Notes: generated by a model not told the origin, from the sequence alone. DNA of 63,408 nucleotides from an uncultured Rhodanobacteraceae bacterium (GCA_937928755.1 CALEZI010000119.1:1-63408), one strand, 5' to 3'; shown: positions 51,108 through 60,037, numbered from the stretch's first letter. A program made the numbers and translations.

Positions 51108-53579
51108 TCACTCGAAGTCATTGGCGAACAGCAGGTCGGGCAGACTTGCATTCACCTCCGTCACGCAGTTGCTGGTTTCCGATGTGTCGCCCTGCGAACT
51201 GGTGGCGGTGACACTGATCACGCCGAGACCGATCTTGGGGCCCGGCACGGCGATGGCGAAGCTGGTATCGCCATTGGCGTTGGTGAACACGCTGTCGCGG
51301 CCGATCGGATAACGGGCGCCGCCGCGGCCGGTTACGGCATTGCAGCCGGTGTCGAAGTAGACGTCGATCCGGTAACTGGATGCAGGCGCGCTGTGCAGCG
51401 TGCCACTGACGAGGGTGGTCGCGTTGGCCCCGGTCGTGCGCACTGCGGAGGTCAGTACAGGATGGTTCTGCAGGCGGTTGGGCCCGGTGGCCGGGTTGGA
51501 AGGCTGATTGGCACTGGGTCCGGCGCTGGCGAGATCGATGTCGAGGAAGCCGTTGTTGAAGAAGTTGTTTGCCAGAACGCGATTTCCGGCGCCGCCGGAG
51601 GGCGATATCCAGACCCCGGGACCGCTGTTGTAGGCGATCAGATTGGCTCCGAAGCTGCCATCGAGCGGCGCACCGATGGTCGAATCGCGTGCCGCAAACA
51701 CAATGCCGACGCCGGCACCCTGATTGCCGGTCACGTTGCTCAGCCAACTGACGCCGATCTTGTTGTACTGCACCAGGGTGTTGACCGAGCTGGCGCCGGA
51801 AATCGTCACGCCATTGCTGCTGCTGTGGCCGATGAAGTTGTACAACAGACTGTTGTTGGGCGAATTGAAGATGAACGCGCCGATCGCATTGCCGCCCATG
51901 CTTGTGCCGTCGGGTTGGAAGCCAATGACGTTGTTGGCCAGCGTGCTGCCGCCGAGGGCGTTGTCGAAATAGACACCGGCGACGCTGCTGCCGGCGATCA
52001 GGTTGACCGCAGTCGGGTCGTCGAAGCCGCCTATGAACGCCCCGCGCGACGCGCCGGTCACGCGCACCGCCGAGCCGTTGGCCGATGTGAACGGCAAGGC
52101 GCCGAACTGGTTGCCGCCGATGCGATGGTCGCGCCCGTTGTCCAGGCGAATGGCTGCATCGGTGAATCCGGCGAACATGATGCCGTGCACCGTGAGGCTG
52201 CCGTTGCTGCCGAGTACCGGTACGCGAAAGGCGTGCTCGGTGAACCCGCTGCCGTTGAGCAGCACACACAGATCGGCGTCGAAGCGACCGTGTTCGGTGT
52301 TGCCACTCCAGCCGCTCTGGGTGCGCCCGTCGATGGTCACCTTGCCGGTGATGTCGAGCATGGTGGTGGTCAGATTGATGATCCGCGGACACGAACCGCT
52401 CAATGCAAAGTTGATCCGGTAGGGGCCGCTCGCGGAGTTGGCCGCCTTGATCGCAGCGCGCAGCGAACCGGCACTGGGCGAGGTGTTGTTGCCATTGTCG
52501 GCGATGCTGGTGACGAAGGCGGTGGTGAAGTCGTCCACCGACGTTTCCACGGCACCGCGGTCGATGCTGCTGCCGATCACCCGGTCATTGCCGAACAGGT
52601 CGCGTGCGGGGATGCCGTAGCTCTGGAAGGTCACGCCGCTGTTGATCGCCGGCGAGGCCAGGTTCAGTCCGAAGTTCAGCGCCGCCGGGTTGATGAATTG
52701 CGGATTGCTGTTGTTGTTGGCACTACCCGTGGGCAGCGTGCCGACGCTGCTGCCGATGCTGTTGCCGTTGAGGAACAGGATGTTGGTGGCGCTGTTGAAG
52801 CCGGCCAGATGCAGGTCGGCACCGGCGTTGCCCCACAGCAGGTTGTTGGCGACTTCGGAGGTGCGCGAACTCGGATCGCTGGCCGTGCGCATGCGCAGGC
52901 CGGCGCCGCCCTGATTGTTGGCGACGGTGTTGTTGTTGACCGCGGCACCGCTGTCGCCGTCATGGTCGTAGGCGATGAACACGGCCGACAGTTCGCCGGG
53001 CAGACTGGCGCCGATGCTGTTGTCGACCACCAGATTGTTGACGAAGCGCATCTGCGGTGCGGACATGTAGACCGCATGGGGCCCGCTATTGCGGATGAAG
53101 CGACAGTGGCGCACGGCGTGGTAGGCCTCGCTGCTTTCGCCGGACGCCGTCGACAGGTACAAGGCGCCGCTGATGATGCCCGGAGACGACATCATCCGCG
53201 TGAATGTCAGCCCTTCGATGTAGACGTTCGCGTTGCCGGACGTGATCACACTCATGCCACTCAACGGGCGGTTGTTGCCATCGATCACGGTATTCGACGG
53301 ATTCACGCTGCGGCTGGCGCAATTCGCGGTGTAACCGCCGAGAATCTTCAGTCCGACTTCGCGGCCATCGGAAAAGTACTCGTCGCCGAGCTGGTCGTTG
53401 ACCAGGTAGGTCCCCTGGACCACCTTGATGAAAACGACTTGCCCGTCCGCGGCGCTCTCGAACTGGCTGATCGCATGCACCAGCTCGGCGACGTTGTCGA
53501 CGCAGAAATCGCCAGCGCGTGCGGGCGTCGCACAGGCAAGCGCAAGCAGGCTCAGGAGCACGCGGAGGGATTTGTGCAT
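51108..53579 (-). CDS. Secreted right-handed beta-helix protein with C-terminal LFANDFE tag
   Basis: An 823-residue protein. The signal peptide MHKSLRVLLSLLALACATPA is cleaved near ARA. Parallel beta-helix repeats dominate, rich in Asn ladders: NPSNTVIDGNNRPLSGMSVI, VNNNTVANNQGGAGLRMRTA, NRVLANNFFNNGFLDIDLAS. The domestic motif GSLRAAIKAANSASGPYRIN is of the type preceding such helices. After the helix, YRIDVYFDTGCNAVTGRGGA is an Ig-like end domain. The protein ends LPDLLFANDFE; another secreted protein here ends PPLFADGFEQ. It lies between the ECF sigma factor and the kinase. Its role is unknown, possibly surface adhesion or glycan binding. Confidence 0.82.
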   Translation of the reverse strand: MHKSLRVLLSLLALACATPARAGDFCVDNVAELVHAISQFESAADGQVVFIKVVQGTYLVNDQLGDEYFSDGREVGLKILGGYTANCASRSVNPSNTVIDGNNRPLSGMSVITSGNANVYIEGLTFTRMMSSPGIISGALYLSTASGESSEAYHAVRHCRFIRNSGPHAVYMSAPQMRFVNNLVVDNSIGASLPGELSAVFIAYDHDGDSGAAVNNNTVANNQGGAGLRMRTASDPSSRTSEVANNLLWGNAGADLHLAGFNSATNILFLNGNSIGSSVGTLPTGSANNNSNPQFINPAALNFGLNLASPAINSGVTFQSYGIPARDLFGNDRVIGSSIDRGAVETSVDDFTTAFVTSIADNGNNTSPSAGSLRAAIKAANSASGPYRINFALSGSCPRIINLTTTMLDITGKVTIDGRTQSGWSGNTEHGRFDADLCVLLNGSGFTEHAFRVPVLGSNGSLTVHGIMFAGFTDAAIRLDNGRDHRIGGNQFGALPFTSANGSAVRVTGASRGAFIGGFDDPTAVNLIAGSSVAGVYFDNALGGSTLANNVIGFQPDGTSMGGNAIGAFIFNSPNNSLLYNFIGHSSSNGVTISGASSVNTLVQYNKIGVSWLSNVTGNQGAGVGIVFAARDSTIGAPLDGSFGANLIAYNSGPGVWISPSGGAGNRVLANNFFNNGFLDIDLASAGPSANQPSNPATGPNRLQNHPVLTSAVRTTGANATTLVSGTLHSAPASSYRIDVYFDTGCNAVTGRGGARYPIGRDSVFTNANGDTSFAIAVPGPKIGLGVISVTATSSQGDTSETSNCVTEVNASLPDLLFANDFE

Positions 53580-53686
53580 GGTCAAGGTTCCGTGGGGGAT
53601 TGCCTGCCTGTACGCAATGGCGTGGCGCTTACTGCCAATCGCTTCGATCTGGCAGCGTTTGCATCGGGCTTTCGTAGGGTCTTGCG

Positions 53687-53950
53687 ATGAGACCCTTGAT
53701 CCGACTCGGCGCGATTCTCGGCGGCTACGCATTCGCCTTGCTGCTGGCGTGGGCAGCGGTCGCGCTGCATGCGCTGGCCACAGAAGGCTCGGCGCACCAG
53801 GCCAGCGCCGGGATGACGAGCTTCAGCGATGCCGTGCTGTTCCTCGGCGTGATGGGCCTGGCGGCGCTGCCGCCGACCGTGCTGGCAGTACGGTGGGCGT
53901 TGCCGTGGTGCTGCAGATTGCTCAGCGCGCTGATTCGCCGATCGACTTGA
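53687..53950 (+). CDS. Small hypothetical membrane protein
   Basis: An 87-residue protein starting MRPLIRLGAILGGYAFALLL, with two hydrophobic helices (8-31 and 49-77) separated by TEGSAHQASAGMTSFSDAV. The stop overlaps the 3' end of the convergent sigma-factor gene by 29 bases. I recognise no family. It is divergent from the beta-helix gene with 107 bases between. Confidence 0.6.
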   Translation: MRPLIRLGAILGGYAFALLLAWAAVALHALATEGSAHQASAGMTSFSDAVLFLGVMGLAALPPTVLAVRWALPWCCRLLSALIRRST

Positions 53951-54512
53951 CCAGATACATCCGCGCCGTGCGCCACTGGCGGAATGCGCTGCGCTCGGGG
54001 GTGCCGCGCAGTTCGGCGATCTCTATGATCGAGAAGCCGCCGAACAGATGCAGTTGCGCCAGCTCCGCCAGTCCGGGATCGATGCGTGCCAGTGCGGTCA
54101 TCACCTGGTCGAGCGCCAGTACGTCGAAGGCGTCCTCGCCCGGCACATCGTCGGCAGCGCACAGGGTCAGCGCCTGCACGCCGTCGCCGCGCTTTTCCGC
54201 ATTGCGGTGGCGCGCACGGTCGATCAGCACCTGGCGCATCGCGCGCGCCGCGAGGTTGCAGAAGTGGGCGCGATTTTCCACCGGCTGCAGGCGTCCGTGC
54301 AGGCGCAGCCAGGTTTCGTTGACCAGTTCGGTGGTGCACAAGGTCTGTCGCGCGCCGACCCGCAGCAGCACATGTGCCTTGGACTTGAACTCCTCGTACA
54401 GCAGGGCGAACAGACGGTCGCTGGCGGCAACGTCGCCGCCGTGAATGGCGTCGATCAATCCGCTGATCTGATCGGTATCGGCCACGGCGAACTCACGCAC
54501 TGGATGCCACAT
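53922..54512 (-). CDS. ECF-type sigma-70 factor (TIGR02999-like)
   Basis: 196 residues from ATG 54512; GTG 54524 is an alternative. Region 2: DRLFALLYEEFKSKAHVLLR and TTELVNETWLRLHGRLQPVE, then NRAHFCNLAARAMRQVLIDR with ARHRNAEKRG. Region 4: LARIDPGLAELAQLHLFGGF, then SIIEIAELRGTPERSAFRQW, a helix-turn-helix. AHFxxLAAxxMRxxLxDxAR is the signature of the ECF group paired with Ser/Thr kinases (ECF43-type). No anti-sigma gene is present; family members are activated through kinase phosphorylation. It presumably drives the neighbouring kinase and beta-helix genes. Confidence 0.92.
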   Translation of the reverse strand: MWHPVREFAVADTDQISGLIDAIHGGDVAASDRLFALLYEEFKSKAHVLLRVGARQTLCTTELVNETWLRLHGRLQPVENRAHFCNLAARAMRQVLIDRARHRNAEKRGDGVQALTLCAADDVPGEDAFDVLALDQVMTALARIDPGLAELAQLHLFGGFSIIEIAELRGTPERSAFRQWRTARMYLVKSIGESAR

Positions 54513-54607
54513 TTCATCATGCACGCGGGCGGATGCCTACGATTTTTCGCCTGCGACAATGGCATTGTCGGCAACCAGCCCTGTCGATCGCCGCAACCGG
54601 GAGCGCC

Positions 54608-55615
54608 ATGAGCGATAGCAACGAGTTTGCCTTGCGCCAGGCGCTGGTGGATGCCACGCGCGCGCTGGCCGCGGCGGGTCTGAATTGCGGTACCGCCGGC
54701 AACGTCAGCGCCCGCTACGGCACTGGCATGCTGATCTCGCCGAGCGGTTTGCACCCGGATCGACTGGCGCCCGAAGACATCGCCTGGATGGGATTCGACG
54801 GCAGCGTGCGCGGTACTCGCGCACCGTCGAGCGAATGGCATCTGCATCGCGACCTCTACCTCGGCCGGCCCGAGGTCGGCGCGGTGGTGCACACGCATTC
54901 GCCGTTCGCCACCGCGCTGGCCTGCCAGCGGCGCGGCATTCCCGCCTTCCACTACACGGTGGCACGCTTTGGCGGCGACGACGTGCGCTGCGCCGAGTAC
55001 GCGCTGTTCGGCAGCGCCGAGCTGTCGCGGACCATCGAAGTCGCCATGCAGGGTCGAAACGCCTGCCTGCTCGCCAACCACGGCGCCGTGGTCTGCGCCG
55101 ACACGTTGCCGGCGGCGGTGACGCTGGCGGTCGAACTCGAGTTTCTCAGCGCGCTCTACTGGCGCGCCTCGCAGGGCGGCGCGCCGGTGCTGTTGACGGA
55201 CGCGCAGATGGCGGCGGTGGGCGAGCGTTACCGGAGTTATTGCAAACCGCAGTTGGCGCCCGGACTGCCCGCGCTGGACGATTCCTGCGTCTACAAACTG
55301 ATGCCGGCTGCCGATTGGCGCCAGGCGGTGATCGATGGTTACTACCGGGGCTCGGCGGACGACGGGCGCGATGGCTACATCCACCTGTCGAGCGCCGCCC
55401 AGGTGTCCGCCACCCTCGAGAAACACTACGCGCAGGTGCCGGACCTGCTGTTGCTGGCCGTCGAGCCGTCGGCGCTCGGCGCCGCGCTGCGCTTCGAGCC
55501 CTCGCGCGGTGGCGACCTGTTCCCGCACCTGTATGCGCCGCTGCCGGTAGCGCATGCGCGCCCGCTGGCGCGTCGCGCCGACCCGGCCGGCGCGTGGCAG
55601 CCGATCGATGCTTGA
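54608..55615 (+). CDS. Class II aldolase/adducin domain fused to DUF952
   Basis: A 335-residue protein. Residues 1-215 are a class II aldolase: NCGTAGNVSARYGTGMLISP, PSSEWHLHRDLYLGRPEVGA and the zinc site VVHTHSPFATALACQ, with NHGAVVCADTLPAAVTLAVE. FucA-like enzymes split sugar phosphates with such a site. Residues about 228-335 match DUF952: CVYKLMPAADWRQAVIDGYY, DGYIHLSSAAQVSATLEKHY and GGDLFPHLYAPLPVAHARPL. DUF952 is usually a separate small protein, so this is an unusual fusion. GGGAG precedes the ATG; the 3' end overlaps the next gene by 8 bases. Confidence 0.88.
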   Translation: MSDSNEFALRQALVDATRALAAAGLNCGTAGNVSARYGTGMLISPSGLHPDRLAPEDIAWMGFDGSVRGTRAPSSEWHLHRDLYLGRPEVGAVVHTHSPFATALACQRRGIPAFHYTVARFGGDDVRCAEYALFGSAELSRTIEVAMQGRNACLLANHGAVVCADTLPAAVTLAVELEFLSALYWRASQGGAPVLLTDAQMAAVGERYRSYCKPQLAPGLPALDDSCVYKLMPAADWRQAVIDGYYRGSADDGRDGYIHLSSAAQVSATLEKHYAQVPDLLLLAVEPSALGAALRFEPSRGGDLFPHLYAPLPVAHARPLARRADPAGAWQPIDA

Positions 55616-57053
55616 GTACGCCATCGTCGGTGCCGGATTCGGCGGCATCGCGATGGCGCGTGCGCTTGAGCGCGCCGGCATCGACAATTATCAGGTCTTC
55701 GAAAAGGCCGCCGAGGTCGGCGGCACCTGGCGCGAGAACCACTATCCCGGCGCCGCCTGCGATGTGCCCTCGCATTTGTACTCGCTGTCCGATGCACCGA
55801 ATCCGGCGTGGACACGGCTGTTCCCGCGCCAGCCGGAGATCCAGGCCCACCTGCGCCAGCTTGGCGCCGAACTGGTGGCGCGCGGCCGCATCGAATTCGG
55901 CTGGCAGTTGCGCGAGGCCTGCTGGAATCCGACCGATGCCTGCTGGGTGTTGACCAGTGCGCGCGGCGACCGCCAACGGGCGCGGGTGCTGGTGCTGGCG
56001 CTCGGTGGTCTGCACGTTCCGGCCTTTGCCAACATCGGCGGGCGCGAGCGCTTTGCCGGCGCCAGCTTTCATTCCGCGCAGTGGCGGCACGATGTGCCGC
56101 TCGACGGGCGCCGGGTCGCGGTGATCGGCACCGGCGCCAGCGCCATCCAGTTCGTGCCGGTCGTCGCGGCGCAGGCGGCGCGGCTGACGCTGTTCCAGCG
56201 CTCGCCGCCATGGCTGGTGCCGCGACCGGACTTCGAGTTCCCGCGCTGGCTGCGCAGCGGCTTCGCGCGCGCATCGTGGCTGCGCCTTGGATTGCGCGGC
56301 AGCATCTTCGGCCTGCTGGAACTGCTGTCGAGCGGCCTCGCCCACCCGCGCCTGGCGTTCTGGGCGCGCGCACTGGCGCGGCGCCAGTTGCGCCGGCAGA
56401 TCGCCGACCCGCAACTGCGAGCGAAGCTGCGCCCCGACTATCCGATCGGCTGCAAACGCGTGCTGATCTCCAGCGATTACTACCCGGCGCTGGCGCGCGC
56501 CAATGTGGAACTGGTGACGACACCGATCGCGGCCATCGAGCCGACCGGCGTTCGCCTCTGCGACGGCCGCCTGGTGGAGGCGGATGTGCTGATCCATGGC
56601 ACCGGATTCAGGCCGATGGATGTGCTCGCCGATGTCGACATCCGCGGCCGCGATGGTCGCGAACTGCGCGACGACTGGCGCGCGCGTCCACTGGCGCACC
56701 TCGGCATCAACGTTCACGGTTACCCAAACCTGCACTTCCTGCTCGGCCCGAACACCGCGCTAGGCCACAACTCGGTGCTGTACATGATCGAGAGCCAGGT
56801 GCGCCATATCCTGAGCTTGCATGCGCTGCGGCGCGCACGCGGTGCGCAGGCGGTCGAGCCGACAACCGCGGCACAGGCCGACTGGCTGGCCCGCGTCGAC
56901 CTCGGATTCGCCGGCAGCGCCTGGGCCGGTGGCTGCCGCAGCTGGTATGTCGACGCCGCGGGGCACAATATCGCGTTGTGGACGGGGACTGCGTTGGCTT
57001 ATCGCAGGCTGGTACGACGCGTGGACCCCGGCGACTTCAGTTTCCAAAGTTGA
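55608..57053 (+). CDS. FAD-dependent Baeyer-Villiger-like monooxygenase
   Basis: A 481-residue protein starting MLEYAIVGAGFGGIAMARAL, with the FAD site GAGFGG and VGGTWRENHYPGAACDVPSH. The Baeyer-Villiger fingerprint FxGxxxHxxxW is FAGASFHSAQW near residue 148, followed by the NADPH site VIGTGASAIQFVPVV. GTGFRPMDVLADVDIRGRDG and GPNTALGHNSVLYMIESQV are also typical. It probably inserts oxygen into a ketone. The substrate is not determinable, though overlap with the aldolase fusion gene implies a shared pathway. Confidence 0.93.
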   Translation: MLEYAIVGAGFGGIAMARALERAGIDNYQVFEKAAEVGGTWRENHYPGAACDVPSHLYSLSDAPNPAWTRLFPRQPEIQAHLRQLGAELVARGRIEFGWQLREACWNPTDACWVLTSARGDRQRARVLVLALGGLHVPAFANIGGRERFAGASFHSAQWRHDVPLDGRRVAVIGTGASAIQFVPVVAAQAARLTLFQRSPPWLVPRPDFEFPRWLRSGFARASWLRLGLRGSIFGLLELLSSGLAHPRLAFWARALARRQLRRQIADPQLRAKLRPDYPIGCKRVLISSDYYPALARANVELVTTPIAAIEPTGVRLCDGRLVEADVLIHGTGFRPMDVLADVDIRGRDGRELRDDWRARPLAHLGINVHGYPNLHFLLGPNTALGHNSVLYMIESQVRHILSLHALRRARGAQAVEPTTAAQADWLARVDLGFAGSAWAGGCRSWYVDAAGHNIALWTGTALAYRRLVRRVDPGDFSFQS

Positions 57054-57070
57054 CGTGTCCTGCGGGAGTC

Positions 57071-57409
57071 CCAGTCGTCCCATGGCGGTACGCTTATTCG
57101 CGCAACGAGCCTGTGGGAGCGGGTTTATCCCGCGAAAGCTCTCGCGGAGTAAATCCGCTCCCACATGAAATCAATGTCTTACGGAATGTTCGGCGAGTGT
57201 CACGGTGTCCCTCGTCGGTGCGCCTATTCGCGCATCAAACTGGCGGCGACCACGCGGACTGCCTTTTTGTCCGCAAAGGACGCAAAGGACGCAAAGAGAG
57301 CCAAGAACCCAGGTGTTGATGTTCTGCTGGCTTTGCTTTCCTTTACGTCCTTTGCGTCCTTTGCGGAAAAGGCTTTTCTTTCAGATACTTGCGTTATGTT
57401 CGGTGAGAG
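57071..57409. repeat. Modular repeats A then B between the monooxygenase and ychJ genes
   Basis: Type A spans about 57071-57202: a diverged left module, core TGTGGGAGCGGGTTTATCCC ... AGTAAATCCGCTCCCACA, right end GGAATGTTCGGCGAGTGTC, intermediate between the A and B ends seen elsewhere. Type B follows at 57203-57409, with a lengthened right stem (TTTACGTCCTTTGCGTCCTT TGCGG). The copies are joined end to end, as in the 39-kb array. Confidence 0.9.
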
Positions 57410-57497
57410 ACCTTGCGTCGCGAGCTCTCCCGCCCGGAATACTCGCGGTGCAAGTCGCTCCCACAGCAGGATCGGACGCTCGACGCCAGGAGGCGCC

Positions 57498-57902
57498 ATG
57501 CAGCAGACCCCCACCAACGCGTGCCCCTGCGGCAGCCAGCGGCCCTACCGCGACTGTTGCGGCCGCTACCATGCCGGTGAGCCCGCACCGAACGCCGAGG
57601 CCCTGATGCGCTCGCGCTACAGCGCTTACGTGTTGTTGCGGCACGACTATCTGCTGGCGACCTGGCACGCCAGCACGCGCCCGCAAAGCCTCGAACTGGC
57701 GTCGCCCGATGCGGTGCACTGGCTCGGGTTGAGCATCCGCAGTTTCCAGCCCATCGACGACGACCACGCGCAAGTCGAGTTTATCGCGCGCAGCCGCATC
57801 GGCGGCGCACCCGCGACGCGCCTGCACGAGATCAGCCGCTTCATGCGCGAGCATGACCGCTGGTATTACGTCGACGGCAGTTTTCCCAAGCGGGCACTGT
57901 AG
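57498..57902 (+). CDS. YchJ-family SEC-C metal-binding protein
   Basis: A 134-residue protein starting MQQTPTNACPCGSQRPYRDC, the SEC-C zinc motif CPCGSxxxYxxCCGxYH. It is followed by NAEALMRSRYSAYVLLRHDY, VHWLGLSIRSFQPIDDDHA and HEISRFMREHDRWYYVDGSF, an NTF2-like YchJ domain. AGGAGG sits immediately upstream of the ATG at correct spacing. The longer frame upstream is repeat sequence. Function is unknown; the SEC-C motif binds zinc. Confidence 0.94.
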   Translation: MQQTPTNACPCGSQRPYRDCCGRYHAGEPAPNAEALMRSRYSAYVLLRHDYLLATWHASTRPQSLELASPDAVHWLGLSIRSFQPIDDDHAQVEFIARSRIGGAPATRLHEISRFMREHDRWYYVDGSFPKRAL

Positions 57903-57924
57903 TGGCGCGCAGTTGCGGGCATCC

Positions 57925-58107
57925 GCAAGGCCGAGCTTGCCCGCCTTTGCTCCTGTAGAGCCGAGCTTGCTCGGCTTTGTTTCCGTAGAGCCGAGCTTGC
58001 TTGGCTTTGCTTCCGTAGAGCCGAGCTTGCTCGGCTGCAGTAGCTCGGCCTCGTATCGATGCGAGTACAGCGGAGCAAGCTCGAGCAAGCTCCGCTCTAC
58101 ACAAGGC
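57925..58107. repeat. Palindromic GTAGAGCCGAGC array, 30-bp period
   Basis: Units begin at 57955, 57985 and 58015, 30 bases apart: GTAGAGCCGAGCTTGCTCGG plus CTTTGCTTCC. A degenerate one precedes (57929). A single inverted unit ACAGCGGAGCAAGCTCGAGC AAGCTCCGCTCTAC lies at 58067-58100. This is the same palindrome as at 27247-27582 but with a different linker. It fills the ychJ-peptidase gap. Confidence 0.9.
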
Positions 58108-59493
58108 TCATTGCTCGAACCCATCCGCAAACAATGGCGGCACCAGGCCGGCCACCGTCGCCAGCATCGCCGCGTCCATCTTGAGGATGCCGCCCGCCAG
58201 TTCGCGCGCGCGGGTCATGTTTTCCGGGATATCGGTGGACTGGTGATAGTGCGGGTATATTCCGGCGCCGTTTTCCCAGGTGAATACCGCCGGTACGCCG
58301 GCCTGCAGGAAATACCAGTGGTCGGTGTTGGCGCTGGTGCTGCTGCTGCCGATCAGGTTCAGCTCCGGCGCGTAGGTCGCGGCGGCGGCCGCGTACTGCG
58401 TCAACAGCGAGGCATTCGCGGCGTTGGTATCGACCCGCGCATCCAGCGATCCACCGGGATCGAAGCCGATCATGTCGAGGTTGATCATGTGCTTGACCCG
58501 CGAAATGTCGCCTGAGGCGGTCAGCGATTCAACGTATCGTCGACTGCCGACCAATCCCTGTTCCTCGCCGGAAAAACACATGAACAGGATCGATCGTTCG
58601 GTTGGCACATGGGCGAAAACGCGCGCCAGTTCGATCACGCCGGCGCAGCCGGAGGCATTGTCGTTGGCGCCCGGCTGCGGATTGGCGACGCCGTCGCAGC
58701 GCACCGAATTGCGCGAGTCGTAATGCGCACCGACCACGATCCACTCTCCGGCCAGGGTCGTGCCGACCTTGGTGCCGATCGGATTGTCGATGTCGATGGC
58801 CGGCGCGCCGGCGCAGCCGCTGACGTTGGCCAGCGTGTAAGGGAATATCGACGTCGTCAGTTGCGCGCCCTCGAAGGCGCTCAGGATCCAGTCGCGCGCG
58901 GGGCCGAGCGCCGCGCTGTAACTGTTGCGATTGAACGCCGCCAGCAGGCTCATGGTCTGGAACCAGCGTTCTGCGTCGACACCATCGACGATCGCCTGCA
59001 CTTCGGGCGTGCTGCCGAGTACCACTCGCGGCGCATCGCTGTTGGCGAATTCGCGTGCGATCAAACCGTCCGCGGGAAGCGCGCTGCCGAGAATTCCGCT
59101 GCGTTGGCCATAGCGGACCAGCGACGGCGGCATACGCAACACCTCGAAGCCGCCGACGATGCCCAGTGCCGCCTGCTGCGCCTGATGTGCGCAGACATGG
59201 TCGCGAACCCAGATCTCGTCTGCCGCAAGAGGACCGATTCCGCTGCGCACCCGTTCCCGCGATTGCCAGCTCGACAGCGACTCGGGAGCGACGCCGAGCA
59301 GCAATTCGGTGCCGAATTCCGCCGACCAGCGCACTGAAGGATCGCCCTTCAGCGCCAACAAGCGTTCCGCGCCAATGGCGTGGATGTCGACGATCACCGT
59401 GGGCACCGGCTCCGCAGCCGACACGCGGGCCAACGTCGCAACGCCGAAAAAGACTATCGCGAGCGAACGCAGTTTAATGCTGCAGTACGACAT
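58108..59493 (-). CDS. Secreted M28-family zinc aminopeptidase with C-terminal LFADGFE tag
   Basis: A 461-residue protein. The signal peptide MSYCSIKLRSLAIVFFGVAT ends near VSA. The M28 site is complete: WIVVGAHYDSRNSVRCDGVA, PGANDNASGCAGVIELARVF, ILFMCFSGEEQGLVGSRRYV, HMINLDMIGFDPGGSLD and YHQSTDIPENMT, giving the His, Asp, Glu-Glu, Asp and His ligands and catalytic Glu. An N-terminal propeptide-like region precedes it. The protein ends LVPPLFADGFEQ, a tag related to the LFANDFE end of the 51108-53579 protein. A secreted leucine-aminopeptidase-like role is likely. Confidence 0.94.
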   Translation of the reverse strand: MSYCSIKLRSLAIVFFGVATLARVSAAEPVPTVIVDIHAIGAERLLALKGDPSVRWSAEFGTELLLGVAPESLSSWQSRERVRSGIGPLAADEIWVRDHVCAHQAQQAALGIVGGFEVLRMPPSLVRYGQRSGILGSALPADGLIAREFANSDAPRVVLGSTPEVQAIVDGVDAERWFQTMSLLAAFNRNSYSAALGPARDWILSAFEGAQLTTSIFPYTLANVSGCAGAPAIDIDNPIGTKVGTTLAGEWIVVGAHYDSRNSVRCDGVANPQPGANDNASGCAGVIELARVFAHVPTERSILFMCFSGEEQGLVGSRRYVESLTASGDISRVKHMINLDMIGFDPGGSLDARVDTNAANASLLTQYAAAAATYAPELNLIGSSSTSANTDHWYFLQAGVPAVFTWENGAGIYPHYHQSTDIPENMTRARELAGGILKMDAAMLATVAGLVPPLFADGFEQ

Positions 59494-59646
59494 GGGCTGT
59501 CACCTGATTCGATGGCGCGCATGGTAACGCGCTTGGCCAGTCGGGAAGTGCGTCGCCGCACGCACTGCAATGCAGCGCTCGCAAAAGTGATGGGAGTCCT
59601 GCCGCAGGCATTTCGAGTTTTTCAACCCTCGACGAAGCGGTTTCGG

Positions 59647-60016
59647 GCTGCGGACTGACTTTTTTTGTCCGCAAAGGACGCAAAGGACGCAAAGGACGCA
59701 AAGAGAGCCAAGCACCAAGGTGTTTGATCTTCTGCGGGCTTTGCTTTCCTTTGCGTCCTTTGCGGAAAAAGCTGTTCTTTCAGATACTTGCCTTATGTTT
59801 GGTGAGAGTCCCGGTCGCCCCTGGCGGTGCGCTCCTTCGCGCATCGAACTGGCAGCCACCATGCGGACTGCCTTTTTTGTCCGCAAAGGACGCAAAGGAC
59901 GCAAACAGAGCCAAGAACCAAGATGTGGATGTTCTGCTGGCTTCGCTTTCTTTTGCGTTCTTTGCGTCCTTTGCGGAAAAATCTCTTCTTTCAGATACTT
60001 GCGTGATGTTTGTGAG
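59647..60016. repeat. Two tandem type B modular repeats
   Basis: Copy 4 (59647-59810) lacks the left module but has the TCCGCAAAGGACGCAAAGGA stem with extra 10-bp iterations and right end CCTTATGTTTGGTGAGAGTC. Copy 5 (59811-60016) is complete, starting CGGTCGCCCCTGGCGGTGCG. Together they fill the peptidase-SUMF1 gap; short frames rich in AKDAKDAKRA are translations of the repeat and not genes. Confidence 0.9.
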
Positions 60017-60037
60017 CGCGCGCTGCTGACCGGAACG

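Noticed and set aside
51084..53690. Plus-strand frame of 868 aa opposite the beta-helix gene
   Set aside because: Gly/Ala/Val/Asp-rich antisense frame; the minus-strand gene has a signal peptide and beta-helix repeats.
57165..57497. N-terminal extension of the ychJ gene, about 111 residues
   Set aside because: It is a translation of the modular repeats (AKDAKDAKRAKN), while a strong AGGAGG box and the family start lie at 57498.
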